From: Terriglobia bacterium
Lineage (GTDB): Bacteria > Acidobacteriota > Terriglobia > Terriglobales > Acidobacteriaceae
DNA: 49,442 nucleotides
Direction: 5' to 3'
Assembly (NCBI GenBank): GCA_032252755.1
Contig: JAVUPY010000084.1
Span: 1-49,442, forward strand
The notes below the pieces were generated by a model that saw nothing but the letters and a program-made list of their open reading frames with translations, did no database searches and was not told the DNA's origin. This document shows positions 7,893 to 16,206 of the stretch, one piece after another (within the stretch, counting starts at the first letter, position 1; each line of letters opens with the position of its first letter). A program made the translations under genes and the position numbers.

Positions 7893-7922
7893 TTGACAGC
7901 GGTTACGAGAGGGTGGTACCGT
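7893..7922 (+). promoter_or_regulatory. Probable promoter of the aminotransferase-deacylase-regulator unit
   Basis: TTGACA at 7893-7898, 18 bases, then TACCGT at 7917-7922 (weak -10). The -35 block TTGACAGCGGTT also occurs at 6308-6319 upstream of the permease. The operator at 7935 begins 13 bases after the -10. Confidence 0.5.
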
Positions 7923-7934
7923 CCGTCGCGAGCG

Positions 7935-7950
7935 TGAAACATATGTTGCA
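7935..7950. promoter_or_regulatory. Regional operator, copy 3 (TGAAACATATGTTGCA)
   Basis: TGAAAC-ATAT-GTTGCA, identical base for base to the copy at 23784. It lies 45 bases upstream of the aminotransferase start, in the expected leader region. Confidence 0.75.
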
Positions 7951-7995
7951 GTTATGATAAAGTTCGTGAACAGCGCCCAGCCAGGAAGGTGATCC

Positions 7996-9204
7996 ATGAC
8001 CGTTACAGCCACAGCCAAAAAGGTAGCGCTCTCACAGCGAGCGGCGCGACTGGTGCCAACCATGCCTCCCCCAGAACCTGCCGACGTGATTTCGTTGGGT
8101 TCCGGACATGGCTTCCCCGGAGTTTTCCCGGATCTCACAGAGATGGCGACGGTTGCACTGTCGCAGTATCGTCCGGAAACGTTGCAGTACGGGCCGACGC
8201 TGGGCTTACCGGACATGCGGGAATGGATCGCCGGCTATATGAGGGAGAACGGGGTTGAGACCTCGGCCGACAACGTGCTCGTAGTTAACGGCGCAAAGCA
8301 TGGCCTGGATTTGATTTCGCGCCTTTTGCTTGACGAGGGAGATACCGTCATCGTCACCGCGCCCACCTACTTCACTTGTATTCCGATCTTCAAGACATTT
8401 GGTGTGAAGTTCATCGAGGTGTCACAGGACGAGCACGGACTCGTGGTGGACGAACTGGAAGAGACGTTGCAGCGACGCGAACGCGAGGGACTTCCAACTC
8501 CGAAGCTGATCTACAACGTCCCGGATTATCACAACCCGGCAGGCGTTACGATGCCGCGGGATCGGCGCGAAAGATTGGTCAGGATTGCCGAGGCGCATGG
8601 GATGTACGTGGTTGAGGACAGCCCTTATCGCCGGGTGCGATTTGAAGGGGAGCAGGAGCCAATGGTAAAGGCGTTCGACCGCGGCGACACGGTCTTCGTG
8701 CTGGGCACATTTTCGAAATTGGTAGCTCCCGGGATGCGTGTCGGCTGGATTGTCACGTCGCCGGAAATGGTTGCTCGCTTGGCGCAATTGAAATCGGATC
8801 TTGGGTCGTGTCCGCTGACACAACGAATCATCCTCGAATTCTGTCGTGCTGGGCTTCTGGAGAAGCACACGAAGCGGGTCCAGGACACGTATCGCAGGCA
8901 TCGCGACACGATGATTGCGGCATTACGAAAAGAACTGCCCGAGGCATCTTTCGTGGTGCCTCATGGCGGCTACTATCTCTGGCTGACATTGCCGAAACAC
9001 ATTGACGCGGACAAATTGACGGAACGCGCAATGGCCGAGAAGGTGGGAATCATTCCGGGAAGCAAGTTTTACGCCGGCAATGGTCCGAAGGGGCTGGGCG
9101 CCCCGAAAAATAACATTCGGCTCTGCTATAGCCATGCCGATCCCCACGAGATCGAAGAAGCTATCCACAGACTCGCGCGAGCCGTGAGATCCATGAGCGC
9201 CTGA
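7996..9204 (+). CDS. Class I/II PLP-dependent aminotransferase (2-aminoadipate transaminase-like)
   Basis: Cytoplasmic fold-type I aminotransferase of 402 aa. N180 lies in YHNPAGVTM, D208 in VVEDSPYRRVRFEG, and the PLP-lysine is K241 in GTFSKLVAPGMRVGW. The SKLVAPGMRVGW signature and the absence of an N-terminal GntR domain place it with LysN/2-aminoadipate-type transaminases (MocR without the DNA-binding part). GAAGGTGATCC before the ATG provides a ribosome site. First gene of a three-gene unit with a deacylase-like enzyme and the regulator, under the operator at 7935. Amino acceptor and donor are unknown. Confidence 0.92.
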   Translation: MTVTATAKKVALSQRAARLVPTMPPPEPADVISLGSGHGFPGVFPDLTEMATVALSQYRPETLQYGPTLGLPDMREWIAGYMRENGVETSADNVLVVNGAKHGLDLISRLLLDEGDTVIVTAPTYFTCIPIFKTFGVKFIEVSQDEHGLVVDELEETLQRREREGLPTPKLIYNVPDYHNPAGVTMPRDRRERLVRIAEAHGMYVVEDSPYRRVRFEGEQEPMVKAFDRGDTVFVLGTFSKLVAPGMRVGWIVTSPEMVARLAQLKSDLGSCPLTQRIILEFCRAGLLEKHTKRVQDTYRRHRDTMIAALRKELPEASFVVPHGGYYLWLTLPKHIDADKLTERAMAEKVGIIPGSKFYAGNGPKGLGAPKNNIRLCYSHADPHEIEEAIHRLARAVRSMSA

Positions 9205-9238
9205 TAGATGCTCGGAAATAAATGCTGAGGAGGTGGAC

Positions 9239-10267
9239 GTGGCTTCCGTCCTGAGGATCGGTCCCGTTGTAGCGGAGCGAGGCCAGGTTGCGCGAGGATT
9301 TCTGCCGGTTGGCGAGACGATTACCGGGCCGGTTCAGTTGCCGGTCATCGTCATCCATGGTGCGGAGCGAGGGCCGGTACTTTGCCTCACCGCCGGGGTG
9401 CACGCGACGGAGTACGCTTCGATCGACGCAGTGATGCGGCTCATCAACGAGCTGCGGCCCGAGTCATTGCGGGGCTCGGTGGTTGCGGTGCCGATTGTGA
9501 ACATGCACATGTTCAGCTCCCGTTCACCGTTTGTTTCACCTCTGGATGGCGTCAACCTGAACAAGATAGCTCCCGGCGGCAAGGGCTCGATCTCCGAAAT
9601 GCTCGCGCAGAGCCTTTTCGAAGAAGTGATCACAAAATCGGAATACCACATCGATCTTCATGCCGGCGACTTTGGCGAGATGTTGCTGGAATTCGCCGGA
9701 TATAGTCTGACTGGAAACGGCGAATTGGATCGAAAAGGAGAAGCCCTGGCTCGAGTGTTCACTCCCCGGGTGTTCTGCCTGGCGCCGAAGGGTAGCACTC
9801 TGCCACCCTCGCCCGGCTTCGTGGCCAACGCAGCGGCAAATAAGGGAATTGTTTCCATCCTCGCGGAAGCTGGCGGAAACGGAACTCTGGAAGAGCTCGA
9901 TGTTCAGATTCACGTCCGGGGAGTTCGCAACGTACTTCGGTTTCTCAAGATGATGGATGGCGACCCGGAAATTCCGGGCCCGCAAGTGCAGGCGACCGAC
10001 TGGCACAACACCAGAACTAGTTGTTCGGGACTGATGCATTTGAAAGTTTCTGTAGGCGACGAGGTACGGGCGGGACAGGAGATAGCCGAAATACGGGACG
10101 TATTTGGTCAAACTGTCGAGACGGTTCGAGCCGCAAAGGGCGGCCTGGTAATGCTGGCTTGGGCTCATAAGGCGGTCAAATCGGGGGATCCGGTGGTTCG
10201 GTGCTGGTCCACAAGACCGGCGTTGCCATTCGCGGAGACGGACCGTTTCATCTCTCGTGCTAGGTGA
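9239..10267 (+). CDS. Succinylglutamate desuccinylase/aspartoacylase-family zinc hydrolase
   Basis: M14-like zinc amidohydrolase of 342 aa that would remove an acyl group from an N-acyl amino acid or a related amide. Zinc ligands are H55 and E58 in GVHATE and H141 in IDLHAG; E210 in LAEAGGNG is the likely general base. The C-terminal ~90 residues form the β-barrel appendage (SGLMHLKVSVGDEV, AGQEIAEIRD). I start it at the GTG at 9239, which has GAGGAGG five bases upstream, rather than at the GTG at 9233 inside that site. It lies between the aminotransferase and the RpiR gene, overlapping the latter by 4 bases. The acyl group is unknown. Confidence 0.9.
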   Translation: MASVLRIGPVVAERGQVARGFLPVGETITGPVQLPVIVIHGAERGPVLCLTAGVHATEYASIDAVMRLINELRPESLRGSVVAVPIVNMHMFSSRSPFVSPLDGVNLNKIAPGGKGSISEMLAQSLFEEVITKSEYHIDLHAGDFGEMLLEFAGYSLTGNGELDRKGEALARVFTPRVFCLAPKGSTLPPSPGFVANAAANKGIVSILAEAGGNGTLEELDVQIHVRGVRNVLRFLKMMDGDPEIPGPQVQATDWHNTRTSCSGLMHLKVSVGDEVRAGQEIAEIRDVFGQTVETVRAAKGGLVMLAWAHKAVKSGDPVVRCWSTRPALPFAETDRFISRAR

Positions 10268-11211
10268 AAAAGGTATGTAGCGATACAATTTCGCTTTCCG
10301 AAAGGTCCTCTGTGACAGTGCACGTAGATCGCAATACTCTTCCCAATGGTACATGGGCGCTTCTGCGGAACCTCACACCGCGAAGGCGCGAAATCATCCG
10401 ACCGGTTCTGGAGAGTCCCAGTACATATGTTCTGCTCGGGCTTCGCGGTGTTTCACGAAAGCTGAAAAGTGACCCGGCAACCGTATTGCGCACGGTGCAG
10501 GCCATGGGGTTCAAGCGCTACCGCGACTTCCAGCAGTACCTTCACGAGTACACGATTGCATTCAGCACCTCGCTCGAAGCTCTCGAGAAGGGATCAGAGC
10601 GCGCCAAGGGGACGGAAGGACTGATCCAGGCCTCAATCAAGCGGGACATGGACAACTTGAAGCAACTGCAGAACACGCTAGATCCGGGCCGGGTAATTGC
10701 GGTCGCCCAAAAGGTTTATGAGGCCAGGAGAATTCTCCTGATTGGCGGCGACATGGTAACCGCCCTCGTCACCTACCTGGACTACAACCTTGCGATGTTG
10801 GGGTTGAACGTAGTGCGTGCGGTATTGCCGGGAGAAATCAATCACCGGGTTCGCACAATCGGCAAGCAGGATGTGGTGATCGGGATCTCCTTCGGGCGCG
10901 GATTGCGACAGACGGTCGAAGGTTTGAAAGAAGCGCGAGAGAACGGCGCCTATTGCGTGGCCGTGAGCGATACATTCATCTCACCTGTCGCAAAACACGC
11001 GGACCAGTTTTTTCTCACGCCAACGGAAAAGCTCTCATTCGCAGATTCCTACGTTGCCTGCATGGCGCTGTTCAATGTACTGCTGATTGCATGCGCAAAC
11101 GTGGAACGTCGTAGCACGATGGCCCTGCTGAAGAAGGTCGCACAGGAGCAGCGGTCGGGATATCGCTGGTATTTCGAGGAGCCTCACACGCCGTCGCACA
11201 ACAACGACTAA
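10264..11211 (+). CDS. RpiR-type (MurR/RpiR) transcriptional regulator, candidate regulator of the region
   Basis: DNA-binding regulator of 315 aa with an N-terminal RpiR helix-turn-helix (GVSRKLKSDPATVLRTVQAM, residues ~60-85) and a C-terminal SIS domain (~140-265). The first SIS loop reads ILLIGGDMVTALV and the second VVIGISFGRGLRQTVE, departing from the usual GxGxS and SxSGxT phosphate loops, so its ligand may not be a sugar phosphate. The GTG at 10264 overlaps the preceding stop (GTGA). A GTG at 10312 with AAAGG upstream is an alternative start. It is the only regulator within the 6-31 kb core and is the best candidate to bind the repeated operator. Confidence 0.9.
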   Translation: MKKVCSDTISLSERSSVTVHVDRNTLPNGTWALLRNLTPRRREIIRPVLESPSTYVLLGLRGVSRKLKSDPATVLRTVQAMGFKRYRDFQQYLHEYTIAFSTSLEALEKGSERAKGTEGLIQASIKRDMDNLKQLQNTLDPGRVIAVAQKVYEARRILLIGGDMVTALVTYLDYNLAMLGLNVVRAVLPGEINHRVRTIGKQDVVIGISFGRGLRQTVEGLKEARENGAYCVAVSDTFISPVAKHADQFFLTPTEKLSFADSYVACMALFNVLLIACANVERRSTMALLKKVAQEQRSGYRWYFEEPHTPSHNND

Positions 11212-11228
11212 GATGTGTGCAGGCTTTT

Positions 11229-11244
11229 CGAAGCAGATGTTTCA
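11229..11244. promoter_or_regulatory. Weak copy of the regional operator
   Basis: CGAAGC-AGAT-GTTTCA: one good arm and a 4-of-6 left arm compared with TGAAAC. It lies upstream of the -35 box of the first esterase promoter, as an auxiliary site would. Could be chance. Confidence 0.35.
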
Positions 11245-11271
11245 AGGAAAATCAACCCAGCCTTCTCTGCC

Positions 11272-11300
11272 TTGACATGATCTCGTTGGGGTTATACTCT
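11272..11300 (+). promoter_or_regulatory. Promoter of the esterase 1 / M16 unit
   Basis: TTGACA at 11272-11277, 17 bases, TACTCT at 11295-11300. An overlapping TATACT at 11293-11298 is closer to consensus but leaves a 15-base spacer. TACTCT also follows a TTGACA at the TonB receptor promoter (16102). Confidence 0.65.
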
Positions 11301-11317
11301 GCCACGGTCCCCCTGAA

Positions 11318-11333
11318 AGCAACAATTGTTTCA
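11318..11333. promoter_or_regulatory. Regional operator, copy 4 (AGCAACAATTGTTTCA)
   Basis: AGCAAC-AATT-GTTTCA with the same AATT centre as the best copy at 16129. It starts 18 bases after the -10 and lies 45 bases before the esterase ATG. Confidence 0.75.
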
Positions 11334-11377
11334 TTTGCCGGAAACCTAGGGCCGGGGGGACTGGGAGAGAAACAGAG

Positions 11378-13057
11378 ATGGCTTTCGCCCGACTTCGTTC
11401 TGCAGTGCTACCCACAATTGTTGGCTATCTTTTCCTGTGCGCGGCGGCGATGGCCCAGGGGCCGCGGTTCGAAGTCTCATTCCCGGCATCGTTACAGGCA
11501 CAACCGATTACGGGCCGCTTGATTGTCGTTCTTGCAAGAAGAGACAGCCCTGAGCCCCGGTTGACCATCTCGGAGCTTGGCCCGCCAATTTATGGAATTG
11601 ACGTGGATCAGTTGCAGCCCGGAAGTCCGGCGGTTGTAGATTCACGAGCCTTGGGCTTCCCCTTGAAAATGTCAGAACTGCCTGCGGGAGATTACTACGC
11701 GCAGGCGGTCATGAATGTTTACACCGAGTGCCATCGCACGGACGGGCACAGCGTGTGGGTTTACATGAATGACGGGCTTGGAATGCACCTGCTGAATACC
11801 GCACCGGGGAATCTTTACAGCGAACCCGTGAAGGTGCACGTCGATCCGGCAGCACCTTCGACAGTCAAGCTTGAACTCTCGAAGGTGATTCCGCCCGACC
11901 CGGAACCGCAGGACACGGCGTGGTTGAAGCACGTGAAGATCAAGAGCGAGTTGCTCACCAGGTTCTGGGGCCACCCGGTATTCATAGGGGCGACGGTTTT
12001 GTTGCCTAAAGGATACGACGAGCATCCGCACGCTCATTATCCGGTCGTATATGTGCATGAGCACGGCATTCCATTTCAATTCACGACGGACGCGAGCCAT
12101 GAAGAGCAGGAGAAGCGAGGAGCACGCGCCGCGAATGTAGAGACCGGTTACGAGTTCTACCAGTCGTGGGACTCGGATAAATTCCCAAGGTTCATCGCGG
12201 TGACCTTTCACCAGCCGACGCCATTTTTCCCCTCCTCCTATTCAATCAACTCTGCAAATGATGGCCCGTACGGAGATGCGCTGACGAAGGAGATGATTCC
12301 GTACCTGCAACAGCACTTCCGAATCATCGATCAACCGTATGCACGGCTGGTGGAAGGCGCTTCGACCGGTGGATGGGAGACGCTTGCATTACAACTCCAT
12401 TATCCCGATTTCTTTGGTGGAGCATGGGTCTTCAATCCCGATCCCATCGATTTTCAGAACTGGCAGCTGATCAATATCTACAAGGATGACAATGCGTTCG
12501 AAGTTCCGGGCTTCCCGGAGTTTCATTCGTCCGAGCGTCCGTTCCGTCGCTCGACTGAAGGGCAGGTTATCTACACGCAAAGAAAGATGAGCCTCTTCGA
12601 AGCGGTCATGGGATCGCACGGCCGATCAGGAGATCAGATAGACGCGTGGGAGGCAATCTACGGACCGGTCGGTCAGGATGGTTATCCCGTTCCGCTGTGG
12701 GATCCGCTCACTGGAAAGATCGATCACAACGTTGCGCTCTACATGCGGGATCACGGTTACGACCTGCGGTACTACGCGGCGGCAAACTGGCCGACGCTGG
12801 GTCCGAAGATCGTGGGCAAGCTGCATTTCTTCTCCGGCGACATGGATAACTTCTATCTGAACCTGGCGGTCTACCGTTTCCAGGAATTTCTGGAAGGCAC
12901 AAAAGACCCGCATTACGAGGGTGAATTTTCGTTTGGCCGTCCACTGAAAGGCCACAACTGGCACAGGACGACGTGGGCTGAACTGGTGCGCGAGATGGCG
13001 GATTACGTTCGCAAGAACACGCCAGCCGGGCAGAACGTCGCAGAGTGGAATTACTGA
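11378..13057 (+). CDS. Secreted α/β-hydrolase esterase-like protein, copy 1
   Basis: Exported protein of 559 aa with a signal peptide ending near AAAMAQG. An N-terminal β-rich region (~25-200) precedes an esterase-D-like α/β-hydrolase domain. The nucleophile Ser is in the elbow VEGASTGGWETLALQ; candidate Asp and His lie in FFSGDMDNFYLN and PLKGHNWH. Reaction likely: hydrolysis of an ester or acyl bond in the periplasm. It has a full-length paralogue at 27025 with the same layout. Heads a unit with the two M16 peptidases 18 bases downstream, under the operator at 11318. No substrate can be read from sequence. Confidence 0.85.
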   Translation: MAFARLRSAVLPTIVGYLFLCAAAMAQGPRFEVSFPASLQAQPITGRLIVVLARRDSPEPRLTISELGPPIYGIDVDQLQPGSPAVVDSRALGFPLKMSELPAGDYYAQAVMNVYTECHRTDGHSVWVYMNDGLGMHLLNTAPGNLYSEPVKVHVDPAAPSTVKLELSKVIPPDPEPQDTAWLKHVKIKSELLTRFWGHPVFIGATVLLPKGYDEHPHAHYPVVYVHEHGIPFQFTTDASHEEQEKRGARAANVETGYEFYQSWDSDKFPRFIAVTFHQPTPFFPSSYSINSANDGPYGDALTKEMIPYLQQHFRIIDQPYARLVEGASTGGWETLALQLHYPDFFGGAWVFNPDPIDFQNWQLINIYKDDNAFEVPGFPEFHSSERPFRRSTEGQVIYTQRKMSLFEAVMGSHGRSGDQIDAWEAIYGPVGQDGYPVPLWDPLTGKIDHNVALYMRDHGYDLRYYAAANWPTLGPKIVGKLHFFSGDMDNFYLNLAVYRFQEFLEGTKDPHYEGEFSFGRPLKGHNWHRTTWAELVREMADYVRKNTPAGQNVAEWNY

Positions 13058-13075
13058 GAATTAAGGACGGGGATC

Positions 13076-14479
13076 ATGAGGATCATACGCGTTATTGGGA
13101 CCTTATTGTGCGCCAGCCTGCTCGCGACGCCAGTTTTAGCCCAGCAAAAGAAGGCGTCGTCGATGGCCGAAGAGTGGACGATTCCCGTAGTGGCGAAGAC
13201 GATGAAGAACGGATTGACGGTAATCGTTTCTGAAGATCACTCGGCGCATACCTTCGGCATGAACATCATCTACCGGATCGGCTATCGCCTCGAACCATCG
13301 GAACGCAGCGGATTCGCACATCTTTTCGAGCACATGATGTTCGAGGGAACGCCTGATGCGAAGAAAGGTGTGATGAGCGAAGTAGTGCGTGGCGGCGGCG
13401 GTTGGTACAACGCCGATACACGCGCCGACTATACCGAGTACATAGATTCGGCACCGATCTCGGCGCTCGACCCGGTTCTCTGGTGTGAAGCCGACAGGAT
13501 GAAGACTCTTGATTTCAACCCTGTCACGCTGGACAACCAGCGGAAGGTGGTCGAGGAAGAACTCAGGGGAAGCGTTCTCAACCGTCCCTACCAACTTTTC
13601 TACGTGATCGATTTACCGGATAAGGCATTCGACAATTTTGCCAACACTCACAACCCCTTTGGAAATTTCCAGACCCTCGACGCGGCTACTGTGGATGACG
13701 TGAAGTCCTTTTACGAACATTTTTACGCGCCGAACAACGCCATCATGGTCATCGTTGGCGATGTCACGCCGGATGAGGTGTTCGCGAAGGTGGAGAAGTA
13801 TTTCGGACGGATCGCGCCCCGCAAGGTCCCTCCGCCACCCGACGTTTCGGAGTCTCCCCAGAAGACGGAAAGACGGTTTGTTGAAGACGAAAAAATGGCG
13901 ACGACTCCGGCCCTGGCGATTGGATATCGCATGCCGCCCGGAAGTTCTCCCGATGCCTTGGTCGGTGGGCTCACCGCCGAACTGCTGGCCAGCGGGAGCG
14001 CCTCGCGTCTGAATCAGGTAATGGTGCAGGAAAAGAAGGTGGCGACAGATGTGAGCGGTGGTGCGAACTGGCCGCTTGGTACTCCTTTCGCCTATGGCGG
14101 ACCCACACTCATGACCGTGCTCGTCCATTATCCGTCGTCGACCAACGCCGACACCGTTATCTCCACCTTTGATGGGGTAGTGGCTGATCTCGATCAGCAC
14201 GGCCCGTCGCAGCCAGAGTTGGAACGAGTTCGCACCAAGATGCTGTCGGATTGGTACAGCGAATTGGAGAGCCCGGTGGAGCGTGCGACGGCAATCGCTT
14301 ACGCGCAACTGTTCTACGGCAATACGGATCGTGTGAATGAAGTCGGCAAGATACTGGCGAAGATTACCGCGAACGATGTCCGCGCCTTCGTCGCGAAGTA
14401 TATGAGACCGAACAATAGGACGATCATCATTCGCCAGCCTGTGAGCGCAAAGGCAGCGGCGACAAAAGAAGGGAAATAG
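13076..14479 (+). CDS. M16-family metallopeptidase, zinc-carrying subunit
   Basis: Secreted or periplasmic M16 peptidase of 467 aa with signal peptide (cleavage near ATPVLAQQ). The inverted zinc motif HxxEH is intact in FAHLFEHMMFEGT (residues ~81-93), and the third ligand Glu lies ~75 residues later in the RKVVEEELRGS helix. The C-terminal half has the M16 fold but no clear R/Y substrate-binding pair. It ends 4 bases before the second M16 gene, whose features are complementary, so the two should form one heterodimeric peptidase acting on short peptides. GGGG upstream of the ATG is a usable ribosome site. Confidence 0.92.
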   Translation: MRIIRVIGTLLCASLLATPVLAQQKKASSMAEEWTIPVVAKTMKNGLTVIVSEDHSAHTFGMNIIYRIGYRLEPSERSGFAHLFEHMMFEGTPDAKKGVMSEVVRGGGGWYNADTRADYTEYIDSAPISALDPVLWCEADRMKTLDFNPVTLDNQRKVVEEELRGSVLNRPYQLFYVIDLPDKAFDNFANTHNPFGNFQTLDAATVDDVKSFYEHFYAPNNAIMVIVGDVTPDEVFAKVEKYFGRIAPRKVPPPPDVSESPQKTERRFVEDEKMATTPALAIGYRMPPGSSPDALVGGLTAELLASGSASRLNQVMVQEKKVATDVSGGANWPLGTPFAYGGPTLMTVLVHYPSSTNADTVISTFDGVVADLDQHGPSQPELERVRTKMLSDWYSELESPVERATAIAYAQLFYGNTDRVNEVGKILAKITANDVRAFVAKYMRPNNRTIIIRQPVSAKAAATKEGK

Positions 14480-14483
14480 GGAT

Positions 14484-15887
14484 ATGCGACGAATCATCAC
14501 CGTTCTTGTTCTCTTCTTTCTCGCGATGCAGGTGTGGGCACAGGAAAGGGAGCTGAAACTGCCACCGGATCTTCCGCCGTATGGCCCGTTGAAGCCAATG
14601 AGTTCGCCCAAGGTTCAGGAGGAGCACCTCTCGAACGGGCTGACAGTATGGTTGGTGCCTCGGGCGGGATTCCCGAAGGTGACATTTCTGCTGACCGTTC
14701 GCGGTGGCTTTGCCGCCGATCCCCCGACGCGGCCAGGGATCGCGGAATTCCTCGCAGATACCGTGAATCAGGGCACTAAAAACCGCACTGTGCAAGAGAT
14801 CGCGCAGGAGATTCAGGCTGCCGGCGGCGAGTTGCAGGTAAAAGCGAGTACCGATTCAATCTCTCTTGAAGCAACTGTTTTGGCATCGCGTGCGGATCCG
14901 GCTTTATCGGTGCTGGCTGATGTGGCTCAGAACGCGGATTTCCCAGCAGGGCAGGTGGAGATCGTACGAAAGGGCCTGGAGAATTCACTACAGCGTCAAA
15001 TGGCAGAGCCAGCATTTCTCGCGCGACATGGATTAGCGGCGGCCATGTTCGGCGATCAACCGTACGCTGTCCTGGCGCCAACACAGGCGACCATGAAGGA
15101 CGCCACGGTTGAGGAACTGCGGTCAGAATACGCCCGGAGGTTTCGACCGGATCAAGCGATGCTCCTGGTGATTGGCGACTTCGAGGTTCCGCCGATGTTC
15201 GGCGTGATTCGTCAGCGGCTGGGTGCGTGGAAGCCGGAAGGTGACGCCAAGGTCGCCGCCCTACTGCCGCAAAAGCAGGAGGCAAACGGGACGCTATCGC
15301 TCATCCCGCGTGCAAACTCGGTGCAGACGCGGTTCATGATGGCATCTCTTGGACCCAAAGAGAAGGACCCCGACTATGCGGCCGCCCGGGTTGCGACGTT
15401 GGTATGTGGAAGGCGTATTTCTCGCAATATTCGTGAAGACAAGGGCTATGCATACTCTGCAGGGGCCGACGTGCTGCGGCAGGGGGAAGCCAACCTTCTC
15501 CTCGCCGCCGCTACCGTCCGTAATCCCGTGACGGGCGCTACCTGGAACGAGCTGCGGTACGAACTCGACAGGATGGCCACTACTGCGCCTACTGCGAGCG
15601 AGGTCGATGGAGCGAAACACTTCCTGATCGGGTATGAAGCGCTCAATCTGCAGCCTCAGGCTGCGCTCGCTGAGCGGTTGGGCGAACTTTGGACTATGGG
15701 GCTAGACGCAGACCAGATTGGCAAAGAAGGGGAAGCCCTCGAGAAGGTCACCGCCGCGGACGTTGAGAGGATAGGACGCGAGCGGCTTGCGGCGTCGCAG
15801 ATGACAGCTGTTGCGGTGGGGGATGGCAGCACCATTGAAGAACAGATTACGCCGTTGGGGATCAAGTTAAAGAAAACGCAAAAGTAG
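14484..15887 (+). CDS. M16-family peptidase-like partner lacking the zinc motif
   Basis: Second M16 subunit of 467 aa with its own signal peptide (FFLAMQVWAQE). Where the HxxEH motif should be it reads GIAEFLADTVNQGT, so zinc cannot be bound. The C-terminal domain keeps the Arg/Tyr pair in RNIREDKGYAYSAG, which holds the substrate in M16B heterodimers. Together with the gene upstream (4-base gap) this is the classical split arrangement: one subunit gives zinc and the other gives the R/Y site. Followed by 319 bases that contain the TonB receptor control region. Confidence 0.92.
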   Translation: MRRIITVLVLFFLAMQVWAQERELKLPPDLPPYGPLKPMSSPKVQEEHLSNGLTVWLVPRAGFPKVTFLLTVRGGFAADPPTRPGIAEFLADTVNQGTKNRTVQEIAQEIQAAGGELQVKASTDSISLEATVLASRADPALSVLADVAQNADFPAGQVEIVRKGLENSLQRQMAEPAFLARHGLAAAMFGDQPYAVLAPTQATMKDATVEELRSEYARRFRPDQAMLLVIGDFEVPPMFGVIRQRLGAWKPEGDAKVAALLPQKQEANGTLSLIPRANSVQTRFMMASLGPKEKDPDYAAARVATLVCGRRISRNIREDKGYAYSAGADVLRQGEANLLLAAATVRNPVTGATWNELRYELDRMATTAPTASEVDGAKHFLIGYEALNLQPQAALAERLGELWTMGLDADQIGKEGEALEKVTAADVERIGRERLAASQMTAVAVGDGSTIEEQITPLGIKLKKTQK

Positions 15888-16010
15888 AGCAAAGGCTGTA
15901 GTTCCTGATGGCCGGCGGAACGATAGGTTCGGGGTGCGACCTGGACCCGGTAAAGCCGTCTGCCCGCAATAGGGGGCGTTGCCACCCCGCAATTGAAAGT
16001 CTGCCATGGG

Positions 16011-16026
16011 TGAAACGTTTGTTGTT
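16011..16026. promoter_or_regulatory. Upstream copy of the regional operator (TGAAACGTTTGTTGTT)
   Basis: TGAAAC-GTTT-GTTGTT: intact left arm, right arm 4 of 6. It lies about 50 bases upstream of the TonB receptor -35 box and 118 bases from the main site, so two dimers could cooperate by looping. Confidence 0.45.
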
Positions 16027-16077
16027 ATCTTTTGCGTGTTGGGATATCTCGCTAAGGCAGGCCCATCTATTTAGCTA

Positions 16078-16107
16078 TTGACAGGAGTGAAACATACGCA
16101 GTACTCT
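16078..16107 (+). promoter_or_regulatory. Promoter of the TonB receptor unit
   Basis: TTGACA at 16078-16083, 18 bases, TACTCT at 16102-16107. The operator at 16129 lies just downstream. The TTG of this -35 box also opens an in-frame extension of the receptor ORF, which should not be taken as the protein start. Confidence 0.62.
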
Positions 16108-16128
16108 TTCGCCATTTTAGAACCAGAA

Positions 16129-16144
16129 TGCAACAATTGTTGCA
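16129..16144. promoter_or_regulatory. Regional operator, copy 5, best match (TGCAACAATTGTTGCA)
   Basis: A 16-bp perfect palindrome, the most symmetric copy in the window. It starts 22 bases after the -10 and lies 62 bases before the receptor ATG. I used it to define the motif. Confidence 0.8.
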
Positions 16145-16206
16145 TTACCCGGACAACGAAAACGAAAGACGCCGGCCGGCGACGCAGGCATGAACAGGAG
16201 ATCGCA

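Noticed and set aside
8152-8184. Two GTTGCA half-sites inside the aminotransferase gene
   Set aside because: No matching left arm at the right spacing.
9536-10354. 272-codon frame on the minus strand
   Set aside because: It lies opposite the deacylase gene, has no family resemblance, and the plus strand carries clear zinc motifs.
13613-14611. 332-codon frame on the minus strand
   Set aside because: Antisense to the M16 genes; its translation lacks protein-like organisation and the sense strand has HLFEH and M16 features.
16088-16103. Possible extra operator beginning TGAAAC
   Set aside because: Only the left arm is present (TGAAAC-ATAC-GCAGTA), and it overlaps the promoter spacer; counted as a half-site at most.
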